Made by a program: the position numbers and the translations under genes. Shown here one piece after another: positions 1 through 10,804 of a DNA stretch of 64,000 nt (position 1 is the first letter of the stretch; every line of letters begins with the position of its first letter). The notes beneath the pieces are model-generated. The model was not told where the DNA came from and ran no database searches. It worked only from the letters and a program-made list of their open reading frames with translations. Source of the DNA: Clostridiaceae bacterium (GTDB lineage Bacteria; Bacillota_I; Bacilli_A; Erysipelotrichales; Coprobacillaceae). Location: positions 124,001-188,000 of the forward strand of contig CABJAS010000002.1 of NCBI GenBank assembly GCA_902363625.1, given 5' to 3'.

Positions 1-1412
<1,412 letters not shown>

Positions 1413-1420
1413 TAGAATCG

Positions 1421-1453
1421 ATCCCGCAGACCTTGTGTCTGTGGGATTTTATT
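1421..1453 (+). terminator. Intrinsic terminator after GH1 gene
   Basis: Stem ATCCCGCAGAC / GTCTGTGGGAT (one G-T wobble) with a short loop, followed by TTTTATT. It ends the upstream GH1 transcript. Confidence 0.8.
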
Positions 1454-1513
1454 ATAGAAAACATTTTAATTACATAAATTTATTATATAATAAGGACATT
1501 GAGGAGGAAAATT

Positions 1514-3181
1514 ATGTTTGATAAACTGATAAATAGAACTAACTTTAAATTACTCTTTATTTTTTATGTCTTTATTAATACTTTAGCATTGGGATATTTT
1601 GGCATTCAAACAAATCCACTATATATCGTTGTCTTTATTTACGGAGCTATTGTTTTATTGTATGACTTATTTAAAAAGGAAGTCATTTACACTAAAAACC
1701 ATTTGATTCTAATATTTTTATATGGAGCATTATTATGTATTGCCACCTATTACAACAAAACCTATTCAGATAAAACCTCTTACATTATTGCCATCATGCA
1801 GATGTTTATCTTTTTATTGATTTTTGCCCAGCCAAGGTCAATGACACTTAAAAAGCTGAAAAAAGAATTGAAATTGATTATTCCGTTTGTCTCAGTATTG
1901 GTTGGAACAGCTTCTCTTATTTCACTGGGAATGTACTTCCTTAATATTTCATCCACACGTAACGGGTGGTACTTGGGATTAGTCGGAACTCGTTTATTTG
2001 GGATTTATTTCAACTGTAATCCGGCATCATTTTTAGCTGTCATTACAGTTCTGCTTTCCCTTATTGCCATTAGTAATCAATACCGTTTCCGAATATTATA
2101 CATAGCCAATATCGGCATTCAGCTTGGTTATATTATATTAACGCAATGCCGAGCCGCGATACTAATTCTAGCGGTTGTTTCGACAGCGGTTATTTATTAT
2201 TACTTCTTTCGAGCAAAGGAATTTTCTAAGCTTAAACGCATTACTTTAAATATTGTTTTATGTCTATCCATCTTATTTGGTACAGCCATTATCAATAAAG
2301 TCGCTTATATCATTCCTCAATTACAAGGAGCCAGCGTGAAAGAAGAAAGCAGATTCCAGTTCCAAAGCATACAAGAAATCATCGAATTAACGATGAGCGG
2401 CAGCATCAGCAACATTCCTAAGATTATTGAATTAACCGATCAAGTCACAAGTGGGCGTATCACGTTAGCTAAGGATTCATTCAAAGTATGGCAGAAAGAT
2501 CCACTTCATGGAATCGGTGCAGGCAATTTCCGTAAAATGCTGGTGGATCAAGATGCTAATTCTGCAAATTATGGACAGCAAATCCTACATTCTCATAACG
2601 TATTCTTAGAGACATTAGTCACTGCCGGAATATTAGGCTTTGCGATCTTCTTCCTATTCTTTATTAAGACTATGTTTGTTATCCGAGATATTTTAAATAA
2701 GTATAAGAATAAGCGAGCCTATTTCATCATCTTATTGTTTATCATGATCTTTTTAAGTGAATTTATCGGCGGCTTCTTTGACTTTGGTGTTTTCTATGTC
2801 TATTCACTCTCCGCAACCTTAGCTTGGATGTTCTTAGGCTACACTTACTGGCTTAACGATCAGCCTGACATGCCGCTTGTGGATCATTCACAATCAGTGA
2901 CATTCAACCGCTATGAATTAATCTCTATTCAATATCGACATGAAGATATTAAATTGATTAAACCGGAATTTGTAATATTAAATACAAGAGATTATTTAGA
3001 TGACTATATTATTCAAGTTCAATATATGTTAGGTAAATCAACGTTCATATATGATCTTTATTACTCTTTAAACAAAAAGAAAAAAGATAATGAAACTTTG
3101 AATAAAACATTAGTCAAAGAATTTTATCCTTTAATTGAAGATGAAATAAAAAGTATCTATGCACAATCAGAAATTAAGTAG
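1514..3181 (+). CDS. O-antigen ligase/polymerase-family membrane protein
   Basis: Polytopic membrane protein of 555 residues with about ten hydrophobic segments and a large loop around residues 270-360. That loop region carries the Wzy_C-type pattern (SGR...W..DP..GIGAGNF, then HSHNVFLE) seen in O-antigen ligases and polysaccharide polymerases, followed by more membrane helices and a charged cytoplasmic tail. A role in assembling or ligating a surface glycan is inferred from the family; no other polysaccharide genes are adjacent. Start chosen at ATG 1514 because GAGGAGG (1501-1507) lies 6 nt upstream; a TTG at 1499 lies inside that ribosome site. Monocistronic, between two terminators. Confidence 0.75.
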   Translation: MFDKLINRTNFKLLFIFYVFINTLALGYFGIQTNPLYIVVFIYGAIVLLYDLFKKEVIYTKNHLILIFLYGALLCIATYYNKTYSDKTSYIIAIMQMFIFLLIFAQPRSMTLKKLKKELKLIIPFVSVLVGTASLISLGMYFLNISSTRNGWYLGLVGTRLFGIYFNCNPASFLAVITVLLSLIAISNQYRFRILYIANIGIQLGYIILTQCRAAILILAVVSTAVIYYYFFRAKEFSKLKRITLNIVLCLSILFGTAIINKVAYIIPQLQGASVKEESRFQFQSIQEIIELTMSGSISNIPKIIELTDQVTSGRITLAKDSFKVWQKDPLHGIGAGNFRKMLVDQDANSANYGQQILHSHNVFLETLVTAGILGFAIFFLFFIKTMFVIRDILNKYKNKRAYFIILLFIMIFLSEFIGGFFDFGVFYVYSLSATLAWMFLGYTYWLNDQPDMPLVDHSQSVTFNRYELISIQYRHEDIKLIKPEFVILNTRDYLDDYIIQVQYMLGKSTFIYDLYYSLNKKKKDNETLNKTLVKEFYPLIEDEIKSIYAQSEIK

Positions 3182-3188
3182 TGATTTA

Positions 3189-3214
3189 GGGGAAAGGAAT
3201 GCTTTTCCCTTTTT
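3189..3214 (+). terminator. Intrinsic terminator after Wzy-like gene
   Basis: Stem GGGGAAAG / CTTTTCCC (one G-T pair), loop GAATG, then TTTTT. It overlaps the last bases of the convergent hxlR-type gene. Confidence 0.75.
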
Positions 3215-3590
3215 AATGTTTATAGTCACATTTTTGACACTGCTTTAAATTCTGACGGTTTTCTTCCTTATGATAAGCCCCTGCCCATTGACAGATACTC
3301 TGTAATATAGGGACAACTGACTCCCCTTTACCGGTCAGACTGTATTCTACATGTGGAGGGATTTCATTGAATTGAACACGCTGTAAAATATCATCTGCCA
3401 ACAATTCCTTTAGTGTTGTCGCTAAAACGGCATCGGTTATATTTGTCATTTCACTGCGCAATTCACTATAGCGTAAAGTTCCTTTTTCGGCTAAAACACA
3501 GATAATTCTTGATTTCCATTTCCCGCCGAATATGGTTAAGCCATATTCCAACGGACAGCGAATATCTTTTTCTAATTTAGGTTTATACAT
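3213..3590 (-). CDS. HxlR-family winged-helix transcriptional regulator
   Basis: 125-residue single-domain regulator. It begins with the family hallmark CPLEYGLTIFGGKWK (Cys12; G.KW), followed by a winged helix (RYSELRSEMTNITDAVLATTLKELLADDIL) and the wing IPPHVEYSLTGKG. HxlR proteins bind DNA as dimers and often sense electrophiles or oxidants through the N-terminal cysteine. It is divergent from the 96-aa gene at 3750, with a perfect palindrome between them, so that gene is the likely target. Extra cysteines near the C-terminus (CQKC) could bind metal or act in redox sensing; that is speculation. Confidence 0.9.
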   Translation of the reverse strand: MYKPKLEKDIRCPLEYGLTIFGGKWKSRIICVLAEKGTLRYSELRSEMTNITDAVLATTLKELLADDILQRVQFNEIPPHVEYSLTGKGESVVPILQSICQWAGAYHKEENRQNLKQCQKCDYKH

Positions 3591-3612
3591 AGTATCGTCT
3601 CCTTGTATATTT

Positions 3613-3641
3613 ATTGTATGCTATTGGCTTTTATTTCACAA
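3613..3641 (-). promoter_or_regulatory. Promoter of the HxlR gene
   Basis: On the minus strand, -35 TTGTGA (3636-3641), 17-bp spacer, -10 TACAAT (3613-3618), 23 bp upstream of the start codon. Confidence 0.6.
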
Positions 3642-3651
3642 GTCACTATGA

Positions 3652-3674
3652 AATTTATGAGCTGCTCATAAATT
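3652..3674. promoter_or_regulatory. Perfect palindrome, candidate HxlR operator
   Basis: Arms AATTTATGAGC and GCTCATAAATT (11 bp each, perfect) around a single T. It lies just upstream of the hxlR -35 and upstream of the divergent gene, so it could serve both. Assignment to the adjacent HxlR protein is inference. Confidence 0.5.
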
Positions 3675-3749
3675 CACGGATATATTTTAAAACTGAGGAT
3701 AGCCTGTTAGAATAGGCTTTGTTCAAAGAAAACAGAAGGAGGAACACAT

Positions 3750-4040
3750 ATGCAAGTAAAAGCTTATTTAGAAATTACAATGAAAATTGAGAATACGAAC
3801 CGTGGCAATGCCGCACAAATCTATTCGGATTACAAAACACCATTTTTGGAAACTATCGAAGGCGCTCTTACTAAAGATCTATTAGTAAGAGAGGAAGATG
3901 TTCAGGTATTACATGGATTTGATACAATCGAACATGCACAGGCTTATTTAAGCAGTGCTTTATTTCAAAACGATGTTTACACCAGTCTTAACCCATTGTG
4001 GAGCAGCGATCCGGAGGTTCGCATTTATACCGTTGCTTAA
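3750..4040 (+). CDS. Small protein divergent from HxlR regulator, possible dimeric alpha-beta barrel
   Basis: 96 residues, function not recognised with certainty. Size and pattern (short beta strand, helix, beta strand, then VLHGFDTIEHAQAYLSSALF, then a terminal strand VRIYTVA) resemble the antibiotic-biosynthesis-monooxygenase/dimeric alpha-beta barrel fold. That fold covers quinone and heme monooxygenases and many stress proteins. Strong ribosome site AGGAGG before ATG 3750. Divergent placement beside an HxlR regulator suggests an electrophile- or quinone-responsive gene. It ends at a bidirectional terminator. Confidence 0.6.
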   Translation: MQVKAYLEITMKIENTNRGNAAQIYSDYKTPFLETIEGALTKDLLVREEDVQVLHGFDTIEHAQAYLSSALFQNDVYTSLNPLWSSDPEVRIYTVA

Positions 4041-4052
4041 TCAGAGTATATT

Positions 4053-4085
4053 AAAACCGTGAGTCTTTTGATTCACGGTTTTATT
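4053..4085. terminator. Bidirectional intrinsic terminator
   Basis: Stem AACCGTGA / TCACGGTT flanked by A-rich and T-rich tracts, able to terminate the plus gene ending at 4040 and the minus gene arriving from 5056. Confidence 0.75.
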
Positions 4086-4087
4086 GC

Positions 4088-4246
4088 TTACGTGTTGCTT
4101 TTCATTTGATTTAATATTTCTCTGTTTTCTCTTGTATTACCTAATAAAATATGAGGATTTCGACGAGTAATAAACGTTAATAGCTCCTCCATTTCTTGAT
4201 GGCTCTTTAGATTTAAGCTGCTGGCATAGAGAATCGTTTGCTTTTT
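4088..4246 (-). pseudogene. Severed 3' end of the membrane-protein gene
   Basis: In-frame continuation beyond the TAA at 4247-4249. The 52 codons have protein-like composition (KKQTILYASSLNLKSHQEME near the start, ITRRNPHILLGN further on) and end in TAA at 4088, three bases from the shared terminator. There is no start codon with a ribosome site, so it is unlikely to be made on its own. Confidence 0.6.
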
Positions 4247-5056
4247 TTAATCTTGATTATAGATAACTAATCGTATTTCCTTAGACAATCGATGGCTTTC
4301 ATAAATCATTTTAATATCTTTGTAGGCGATCATAAAGGGTACCGGATGATTACAAACCAAATAATTTGGCAGCAATGCCGCTTTTAAATGATAAAAAGCC
4401 TGAAGCGGATGCTGTAATTCTTCAAGGGCGGACATTTCTTCCCCTCTATTGCAGATGTTTTCAAATGATGATTTAAAACGTCTTGTATAAACCATTTCCA
4501 TCCCTTTAACAAGCAGAAGCAGCAATAAAAAGACAATAGAAAATATCATACATACCCCTATTTGATAAACATTAAAGGTTGTATCATGATCTAAATATTC
4601 ATACCCGGTATAATATGCCAGTTGACTGACACTGTGAACAGGATCTTCATACATATCATTAAAAATAGGAATCAAGCCTTTTAGTATTTCTTCATCTATC
4701 GTACTATCCGGCACACCGAAGATTCTTACAGTATCTTTTTTCCAATTTTGCAAGTCGATAAGGTCTTGTCCTAATCCCTCTTCTTTATGATGATATATAT
4801 AACAATACTCACCACTTTCTACAATATAATACCCATTATAGTTATCCTGACTTATTAAATCGATGTCCAAATAGGTATAATCAAATTCCCCTGCTCCCTC
4901 AAAAGGAATTGCTTTTGGTTCAACAAGACAAAACATAACCATCAAGGCAAACATTAAAACAGACAATAAAGCAAATATTCTTTTTAAGTTTCGATATACG
5001 CGATAAGGATAAAGGACCTTGATCATATCGCGAATTCTTTTGATTTGATAGTTCAT
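4247..5056 (-). CDS. Bitopic membrane protein of unknown function, apparently truncated by a stop codon
   Basis: 269 residues as read. There is a basic N-terminus, a transmembrane segment near residues 26-46, an extracytoplasmic region of about 120 residues, a second transmembrane segment near 165-187 (IFSIVFLLLLLLVKG) and a cytoplasmic domain. I do not recognise the family. The cytoplasmic domain stops abruptly at IYNQD with a TAA inside a poly-A tract. The same frame then stays open for 52 more codons, ending at a TAA (4088-4090) that abuts the terminator. The TAA is one transition away from CAA (Gln), so a nonsense mutation is the simplest reading. Whether the shortened protein works is unknown. 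Confidence 0.6.
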   Translation of the reverse strand: MNYQIKRIRDMIKVLYPYRVYRNLKRIFALLSVLMFALMVMFCLVEPKAIPFEGAGEFDYTYLDIDLISQDNYNGYYIVESGEYCYIYHHKEEGLGQDLIDLQNWKKDTVRIFGVPDSTIDEEILKGLIPIFNDMYEDPVHSVSQLAYYTGYEYLDHDTTFNVYQIGVCMIFSIVFLLLLLLVKGMEMVYTRRFKSSFENICNRGEEMSALEELQHPLQAFYHLKAALLPNYLVCNHPVPFMIAYKDIKMIYESHRLSKEIRLVIYNQD

Positions 5057-5200
5057 TAAATCTCCCCTTTTTCCTTTTTTATCATATCATGATTTATAAT
5101 TGATGTGTAGAAGTTATCAATATCATCAACGCTTTACATATATACCGTGGTTCCATTTTATGAAAAATATCGTTCTTATACAGATATTTTGATATGATAA

Positions 5201-6745
<1,545 letters not shown>

Positions 6746-6750
6746 TTAAA

Positions 6751-6783
6751 AGGGAATGTCAATCAAGACATTCCTTTCTTTTA
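6751..6783 (+). terminator. Intrinsic terminator after GH1 gene
   Basis: Stem GGAATGTC / GACATTCC, loop AATCAA, followed by TTTCTTTT. Confidence 0.8.
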
Positions 6784-6785
6784 CT

Positions 6786-6940
6786 TTATTTAAAATTAAT
6801 TCTGTTTTCTGCTTCTTGTAAGCTTTTTTGCTCACTTCTTATTAACGTATTAATATCTTTATCTCCATTACTTTGTTTTTATGTTATCCCGATAACAGTA
6901 ACAGTGATAAAATCAATAATCCTAGTTTTATTAATTTCAT
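6786..6940 (-). pseudogene. Decayed small lipoprotein gene
   Basis: A ribosome site (AGAGGAAAAC) precedes ATG at 6940. The start encodes MKLIKLGLLILSLLLLSG, a lipoprotein signal peptide in which the codon expected to be the lipobox Cys is TAA. Downstream another frame reads QSNGDKDINTLIRSEQKSLQ and ends at 6786. One base missing from an A-run plus the changed Cys codon would explain both defects. An intact ancestor would have been about 50 residues. The reading is from composition and motif only. Confidence 0.5.
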
Positions 6941-7011
6941 TATGTTTTCCTCTATTCTCCTCTTTTAAAGCCATCTTATAATCATTGATCTTTCAGTTTC
7001 TAAATAATATA

Positions 7012-7225
7012 TCACCAAAGAACTATCAAATATCTCAGTATATTTTTAATATTTATCATAATGGATTGATCTATTTCTTTCCATTGATAAGTATATCCAT
7101 ACAATGTCATTTGATATGTGTGATTTATTTTTGAATTATTCTTTAATTGATTATGTTAATTGTTTTATAATCATCTGCTAAATAATACACTCATTCAAAT
7201 TTTTAACAATCGCATCCTATAAGCT
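7012..7225 (-). pseudogene. Remnant coding sequence, frameshifted
   Basis: On the minus strand, 48 codons are open from 7155 to a TGA at 7012, including MTLYGYTYQWKEIDQS. Just upstream, in other frames, are LADDYKTINIIN and DAIVKNLNEC. These join into one plausible protein only with frameshifts. An AAGGAGG-like sequence near 7312 on the same strand may be the old ribosome site. Family not recognised. The remnant lies just left of the putative invertible segment and could once have been its leftward target. Confidence 0.4.
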
Positions 7226-7352
7226 GCTATAATGATTGGGGTTATCTACTGCTTATTTCAATCATTATTAATACAATACAAAATTACTGCTGCTTCTTTA
7301 TTTTTCCTCCTTTCTTTCAGCTAAAATTTAACTAAATAACTTTAACTTTGAG

Positions 7353-7376
7353 ACAACGTAATATGTATTATGTAGT
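7353..7376 (+). repeat. Inverted-repeat site A1
   Basis: Imperfect palindrome: arms ACAACGTAAT and ATTATGTAGT, asymmetric core ATGT. Partner is at 7600-7623. Confidence 0.7.
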
Positions 7377-7590
7377 CATAAAATAGAAATTTTTTATATC
7401 ACATACCATTTAAGGGAACTATAGCAATTTCTTTACAAGTAAATTTTCCCTCTATTTATCAGTATAATTTTATAAAAGTTGCTATTAGGTGCAGTATTGC
7501 CTATTATGTCTAAAAATGCTATTATATAATTAATAAGTGGTAATTTTATGATAAATTAAAATAATCTTGCGGTATTATTCGGATAATCCA

Positions 7591-7618
7591 TTGACCTATA
7601 CAACATAATACATATTAT
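7591..7618 (+). promoter_or_regulatory. Promoter of the 159-aa membrane protein, spanning the switch boundary
   Basis: -35 TTGACC (7591-7596), 16-bp spacer, -10 TATTAT (7613-7618). The -10 lies in the repeat and the -35 in the invertible DNA, so inversion would separate them. Confidence 0.5.
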
Positions 7619-7623
7619 GTTGT
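7600..7623 (-). repeat. Inverted-repeat site A2
   Basis: Arms ACAACATAAT and ATTATGTTGT (perfect palindrome apart from the core ACAT). The arms are identical to those of site B1 at 53396. Confidence 0.7.
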
Positions 7624-7681
7624 ATTTTTTATAATTGTATAATGGAGATTAGTAGTGATCTAAAAGAGAGGGAAGAGTCAC

Positions 7682-8161
7682 ATGAAATTGATAGATAAGC
7701 AAATAAAAAGCAATGTTAATACATGCTTATATTTTACTTTATGTTTTATAATTAATTATTTTGTAATGAGATGGAATATTCAGATAAATTTTATATTGTA
7801 TATCCTCAACATCTTATTCTTTATAGGTATCTACATTAAATATAAATATATCAATGCTTTAAAAGCGATCTTTATTATTCTTATGATCATACTGGGAAGT
7901 TATGCCGCTATAAATGAATTAAAACCATCCTTTGTCAGTATGTTCATCACACTAATTACATTTCTTATAATAATGATGATCTATAATAATATAAAACCTT
8001 TACTAAAAAACGAGATAATCATTCTAGGTATTTTGTTCATTATCTTGCTGCTCCTTTTATTTACATATACCAATAGCTGCTTATATTTATTAACCTTATT
8101 GTTTAGCTGTTTTTATTATTCACTATTGTTAAATAAGATAGATGCAGTACATACAAATTAA
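7682..8161 (+). CDS. Small polytopic membrane protein of unknown function
   Basis: 159 residues, strongly hydrophobic, with about five predicted transmembrane segments separated by short basic loops (for example KYKYINALK and NNIKPLLKNE). No recognised family or catalytic motif. The ribosome site is modest (GAGGGAAG, 7669-7676). It starts 58 bp beyond site A2 of the putative invertible segment, and its only evident promoter straddles that site, so expression may be phase-variable. AT-rich codon use matches the surrounding AT-rich region and differs somewhat from the metabolic genes nearby. Confidence 0.65.
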   Translation: MKLIDKQIKSNVNTCLYFTLCFIINYFVMRWNIQINFILYILNILFFIGIYIKYKYINALKAIFIILMIILGSYAAINELKPSFVSMFITLITFLIIMMIYNNIKPLLKNEIIILGILFIILLLLLFTYTNSCLYLLTLLFSCFYYSLLLNKIDAVHTN

Positions 8162-8214
8162 TAATCATAGATATAAAATATATTTTCACAGCAAAGTATA
8201 TAGTTTTAAGCAAC

Positions 8215-8238
8215 AAAAAAGAGCAAGAATTTTGCTCT
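8215..8238 (-). terminator. Terminator of the M20 peptidase gene
   Basis: Minus-strand stem GAGCAA / TTGCTC, followed by TTTTTT. It overlaps the stop codon. Confidence 0.7.
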
Positions 8239-9568
8239 ATTTAACATAGTTATGAAGCATCTGATAAAAGAAGCGAATACCTAGCTCTAAGTCTTCAAAG
8301 CGTAAGAACTCATTGACTCCATGAACTGTTTTTAATTCTTCATCACTGCATTTAAAAGGTCCAAACTTATAGATATGATCGCAGATATCATCAAAGTATT
8401 TTGAATCAGTTGCCCCAACCATAACAAAAGGGACAGCTGCTTTTAATTCCGGGCAAACTTCTTTGATGGTCTGTTGAAGCAATTGATATTCTTCATCCAT
8501 GAGTGAGATTTTTGAAGGCTCTGAACGCTGCTGAAACTCTAATTCAAATTCATCACCGATTACCTCACGAATATGGCTGACTAAGCTGTCAATTGAATCT
8601 CCGGGAATAATACGGAAATTAACCATTACTGAGGCAACACTTGGCAAAACATTAGGTGCCGGTGCCCCTTGTGCCATAGTCACTGCCGTTGTGGTTCTTA
8701 AAAGAGCGTTAGCAGAAGACATATTGGCAATCATTGCTTCTATTTTTCTTGAATCTTCAATATCTAAACTGCTGCTGATTTCTGAGGGTAAAAATGGTTT
8801 TAGTGTATTCATCATTTCTTTGAAAACATCACTGACAACAATCGGCATTTGATGTTCCTCTAACAAAGAAGCCGCCTTACAGACCTTTCCTAAAGCTGTA
8901 TGAATAGGTGGCATAGAAGAATGCCCGCCAATACCTTTAGCCGTTATTTTCACATTTGCGAAGCCTTTTTCACTGACTCCGATTAATGCAAACTCTCCGG
9001 GAATTCCCATTATACCGTTATTGATGGTTCCACCCTCATCAATTACTGTACCAATTTTAATTTCCTGCTGCTTTAGATGCTCCACGATCTTTGCCATTCC
9101 GTTAAGACCGCCGTTTTCCTCATCATAACCTAAGCAAAAATACAAATCATAATCAAATTCTTTTCCTTCTTTTAAAGCTAATTCCGTAGCTTCAAAGAAA
9201 GCGACCATTTGATTTTTCATATCCTTGGCACCACGTCCATAGATGATACGATTATCAATCGTTCCGGAAAATGCATCAAACTTCCATTGATCCGCTGTTT
9301 TTTCATCTACAGGAACAACATCCATATGTGCCATAAATAAGAGAGGCAGTTTCTTCGGCGCTTTGGCTTTAAACGTATAAAGCAGCGCCCCGGTATTAAT
9401 TACTTCTATGTTTGCCTGCTGATGTATCAAAGGATAGGTATCTTTTAGCCATTGGTGTATTTTCAAAAAAGGTTCAAAATCAATTTCTTCGTAAATGCGG
9501 CTGGACAAGCTTTTAATTTGAATGACTTCACTTAAGTGCTGAGCAGCTTCTTCTATTTTTATATTCAT
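8237..9568 (-). CDS. M20-family metallopeptidase (carboxypeptidase S-like)
   Basis: 443 residues. The M20 metal-binding plan is complete: HMDVVPV (His plus catalytic Asp), GRGAKDMK (bridging Asp), DEENGG (catalytic Glu and ligand), VIDEGG, the lid-domain signature GIGGHSSMPP, and a C-terminal HGVNE histidine. The overall arrangement resembles CPS1/PM20D1-type peptidases, which hydrolyse dipeptides or N-acyl amino acids in the cytoplasm. ATG 9568 is preceded by GGAGGAATTAAA. Transcribed alone, divergent from aguA. Exact substrate unknown. Confidence 0.88.
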   Translation of the reverse strand: MNIKIEEAAQHLSEVIQIKSLSSRIYEEIDFEPFLKIHQWLKDTYPLIHQQANIEVINTGALLYTFKAKAPKKLPLLFMAHMDVVPVDEKTADQWKFDAFSGTIDNRIIYGRGAKDMKNQMVAFFEATELALKEGKEFDYDLYFCLGYDEENGGLNGMAKIVEHLKQQEIKIGTVIDEGGTINNGIMGIPGEFALIGVSEKGFANVKITAKGIGGHSSMPPIHTALGKVCKAASLLEEHQMPIVVSDVFKEMMNTLKPFLPSEISSSLDIEDSRKIEAMIANMSSANALLRTTTAVTMAQGAPAPNVLPSVASVMVNFRIIPGDSIDSLVSHIREVIGDEFELEFQQRSEPSKISLMDEEYQLLQQTIKEVCPELKAAVPFVMVGATDSKYFDDICDHIYKFGPFKCSDEELKTVHGVNEFLRFEDLELGIRFFYQMLHNYVK

Positions 9569-9653
9569 TTTAATTCCTCCAATCTTTAAATTTTATTTTA
9601 TACCTCTACGCATTAAATTGAAAGCCCTTTTATTATTTCAATATTAATTTATG

Positions 9654-9682
9654 TTTACAAGCTATACATGTTTTTCTATAAT
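9654..9682 (+). promoter_or_regulatory. Promoter of aguA-aguB
   Basis: -35 TTTACA (9654-9659), 17-bp spacer, -10 TATAAT (9677-9682), 22 bp before the start codon. Confidence 0.75.
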
Positions 9683-9703
9683 AAAATAAAGATGGAGGTG
9701 CCT

Positions 9704-10804
9704 ATGAAAATTTTAAGATCTACACCTAAACAGGACGGTTTTTATATGCCGGCAGAATTTGAGAAGCATGATGGTTGCTTTATGATTTGGCCCGAGCGTG
9801 CCGATTCTTGGCAGTTTGGAGCAATCAAAGCTCGTCAGGCTTTTGTGGAAGTGGCAAGTGCTATTGGGAAATTTGAAAAATTAATCATGTGTGCCAGTCA
9901 TAAACAATATAATAATGCCCGAGAAATGCTGCCGGATTATGTGCGTGTTGTAGAAATGAGCAGTGATGATGCATGGGCAAGAGATGTCGGTCCGACTTTT
10001 GTCAGAAACAAAGAAGGGACAGTCAGAGGAATTGACTGGTATTTTAATGCCTGGGGCGGACTTGAAGATGGTCTCTATTTCCCTTGGGATAAAGATAATC
10101 AAATGGCAAAAAAAATGTGTGATCTTTTAGATAAAGATATCTATGATGCTCAAGATTTTGTTTTAGAAGGAGGATCGATTCATGTAGATGGTGAAGGTAC
10201 CGCGATTGTTACGGAAGCCTGCCTGTTAAGCAAAGGACGCAACCCGGATTTATCAAAGGAAGAGATAACCCAAAAGCTGAAAGACTATTTAAATGTCGAG
10301 AAAGTAATTTGGCTTAAATCGGGTATTTATAACGATGAAACGAATGAACATGTGGATAATATTTGTGCTTATATCAGACCGGGAGAAGTAGTTTTAGCTT
10401 GGTGTGAAGATAAAAACGATCCGCAGTATGCCTTATCTAAAAGCTGTTTAGACATCTTAAACAATGAAACCGATGCTCAGGGAAGAAAAATAATCGTGCA
10501 TAAAATACCCATGCCTTCTCCTATTTTGATTACTCAGGAAGAATGTAACGGACTGGATCATATGAATTTTGAGCCAACCCGAACACAAGGAGAACGATTA
10601 GCGGGATCTTATGTTAATTTTTATATAGCGAATCAACAGATCATTATGCCCGGATTCAACGATCCTATGGATAAGGAAGCTAAGGCACTATTGCAGCAGC
10701 TTTTTCCGGATCGTGAAGTTATTCAGATTTATGCACGTGACATCTTAATCGGTGGCGGCAATATTCATTGCATTACTCAACAGATACCTAAAGGAGGATT
10801 ATAA
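9704..10804 (+). CDS. aguA: Agmatine deiminase
   Basis: 366-residue guanidine-group-modifying enzyme of the peptidylarginine/agmatine deiminase family. It converts agmatine to N-carbamoylputrescine and ammonia. Family features include WPERADSW near the N-terminus, the [12 protein letters not shown] active-site segment, [18 protein letters not shown], and catalytic Cys356 in GGGNIHC. Start at ATG 9704 after GGAGGTG; an ATG at 9668 lies upstream of that ribosome site. The stop is directly followed by the aguB start, and the aguB ribosome site is embedded in the last codons of aguA, so the pair is translationally linked. Confidence 0.95.
   Translation: MKILRSTPKQDGFYMPAEFEKHDGCFMIWPERADSWQFGAIKARQAFVEVASAIGKFEKLIMCASHKQYNNAREMLPDYVRVVEMSSDDAWARDVGPTFVRNKEGTVRGIDWYFNAWGGLEDGLYFPWDKDNQMAKKMCDLLDKDIYDAQDFVLEGGSIHVDGEGTAIVTEACLLSKGRNPDLSKEEITQKLKDYLNVEKVIWLKSGIYNDETNEHVDNICAYIRPGEVVLAWCEDKNDPQYALSKSCLDILNNETDAQGRKIIVHKIPMPSPILITQEECNGLDHMNFEPTRTQGERLAGSYVNFYIANQQIIMPGFNDPMDKEAKALLQQLFPDREVIQIYARDILIGGGNIHCITQQIPKGGL

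Larger units (their letters stand above)
7353..7623. other. Putative invertible promoter segment A
   Basis: Two 24-bp sites, 7353-7376 and 7600-7623, bracket 223 bp. Site 1 has arms ACAACGTAAT and ATTATGTAGT with core ATGT. Site 2 has arms ACAACATAAT and ATTATGTTGT with core ACAT. The reverse complement of site 2 matches site 1 at 22 of 24 positions, so the pair is inverted, as needed for DNA inversion. In the given orientation a -35 (TTGACC, inside the segment) and a -10 (TATTAT, inside site 2) form a promoter reading into the membrane-protein gene at 7682. Inversion would swap the -35 region for TATTTT. No recombinase is encoded in the window. Confidence 0.65.

Noticed and set aside
7600..7623. 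Palindrome taken at first as an ordinary repressor operator or a terminator
   Set aside because: A partner site in inverted orientation with a reverse-complementary core, and a second such pair at 53 kb, fit recombination sites better. Operator use is not excluded.
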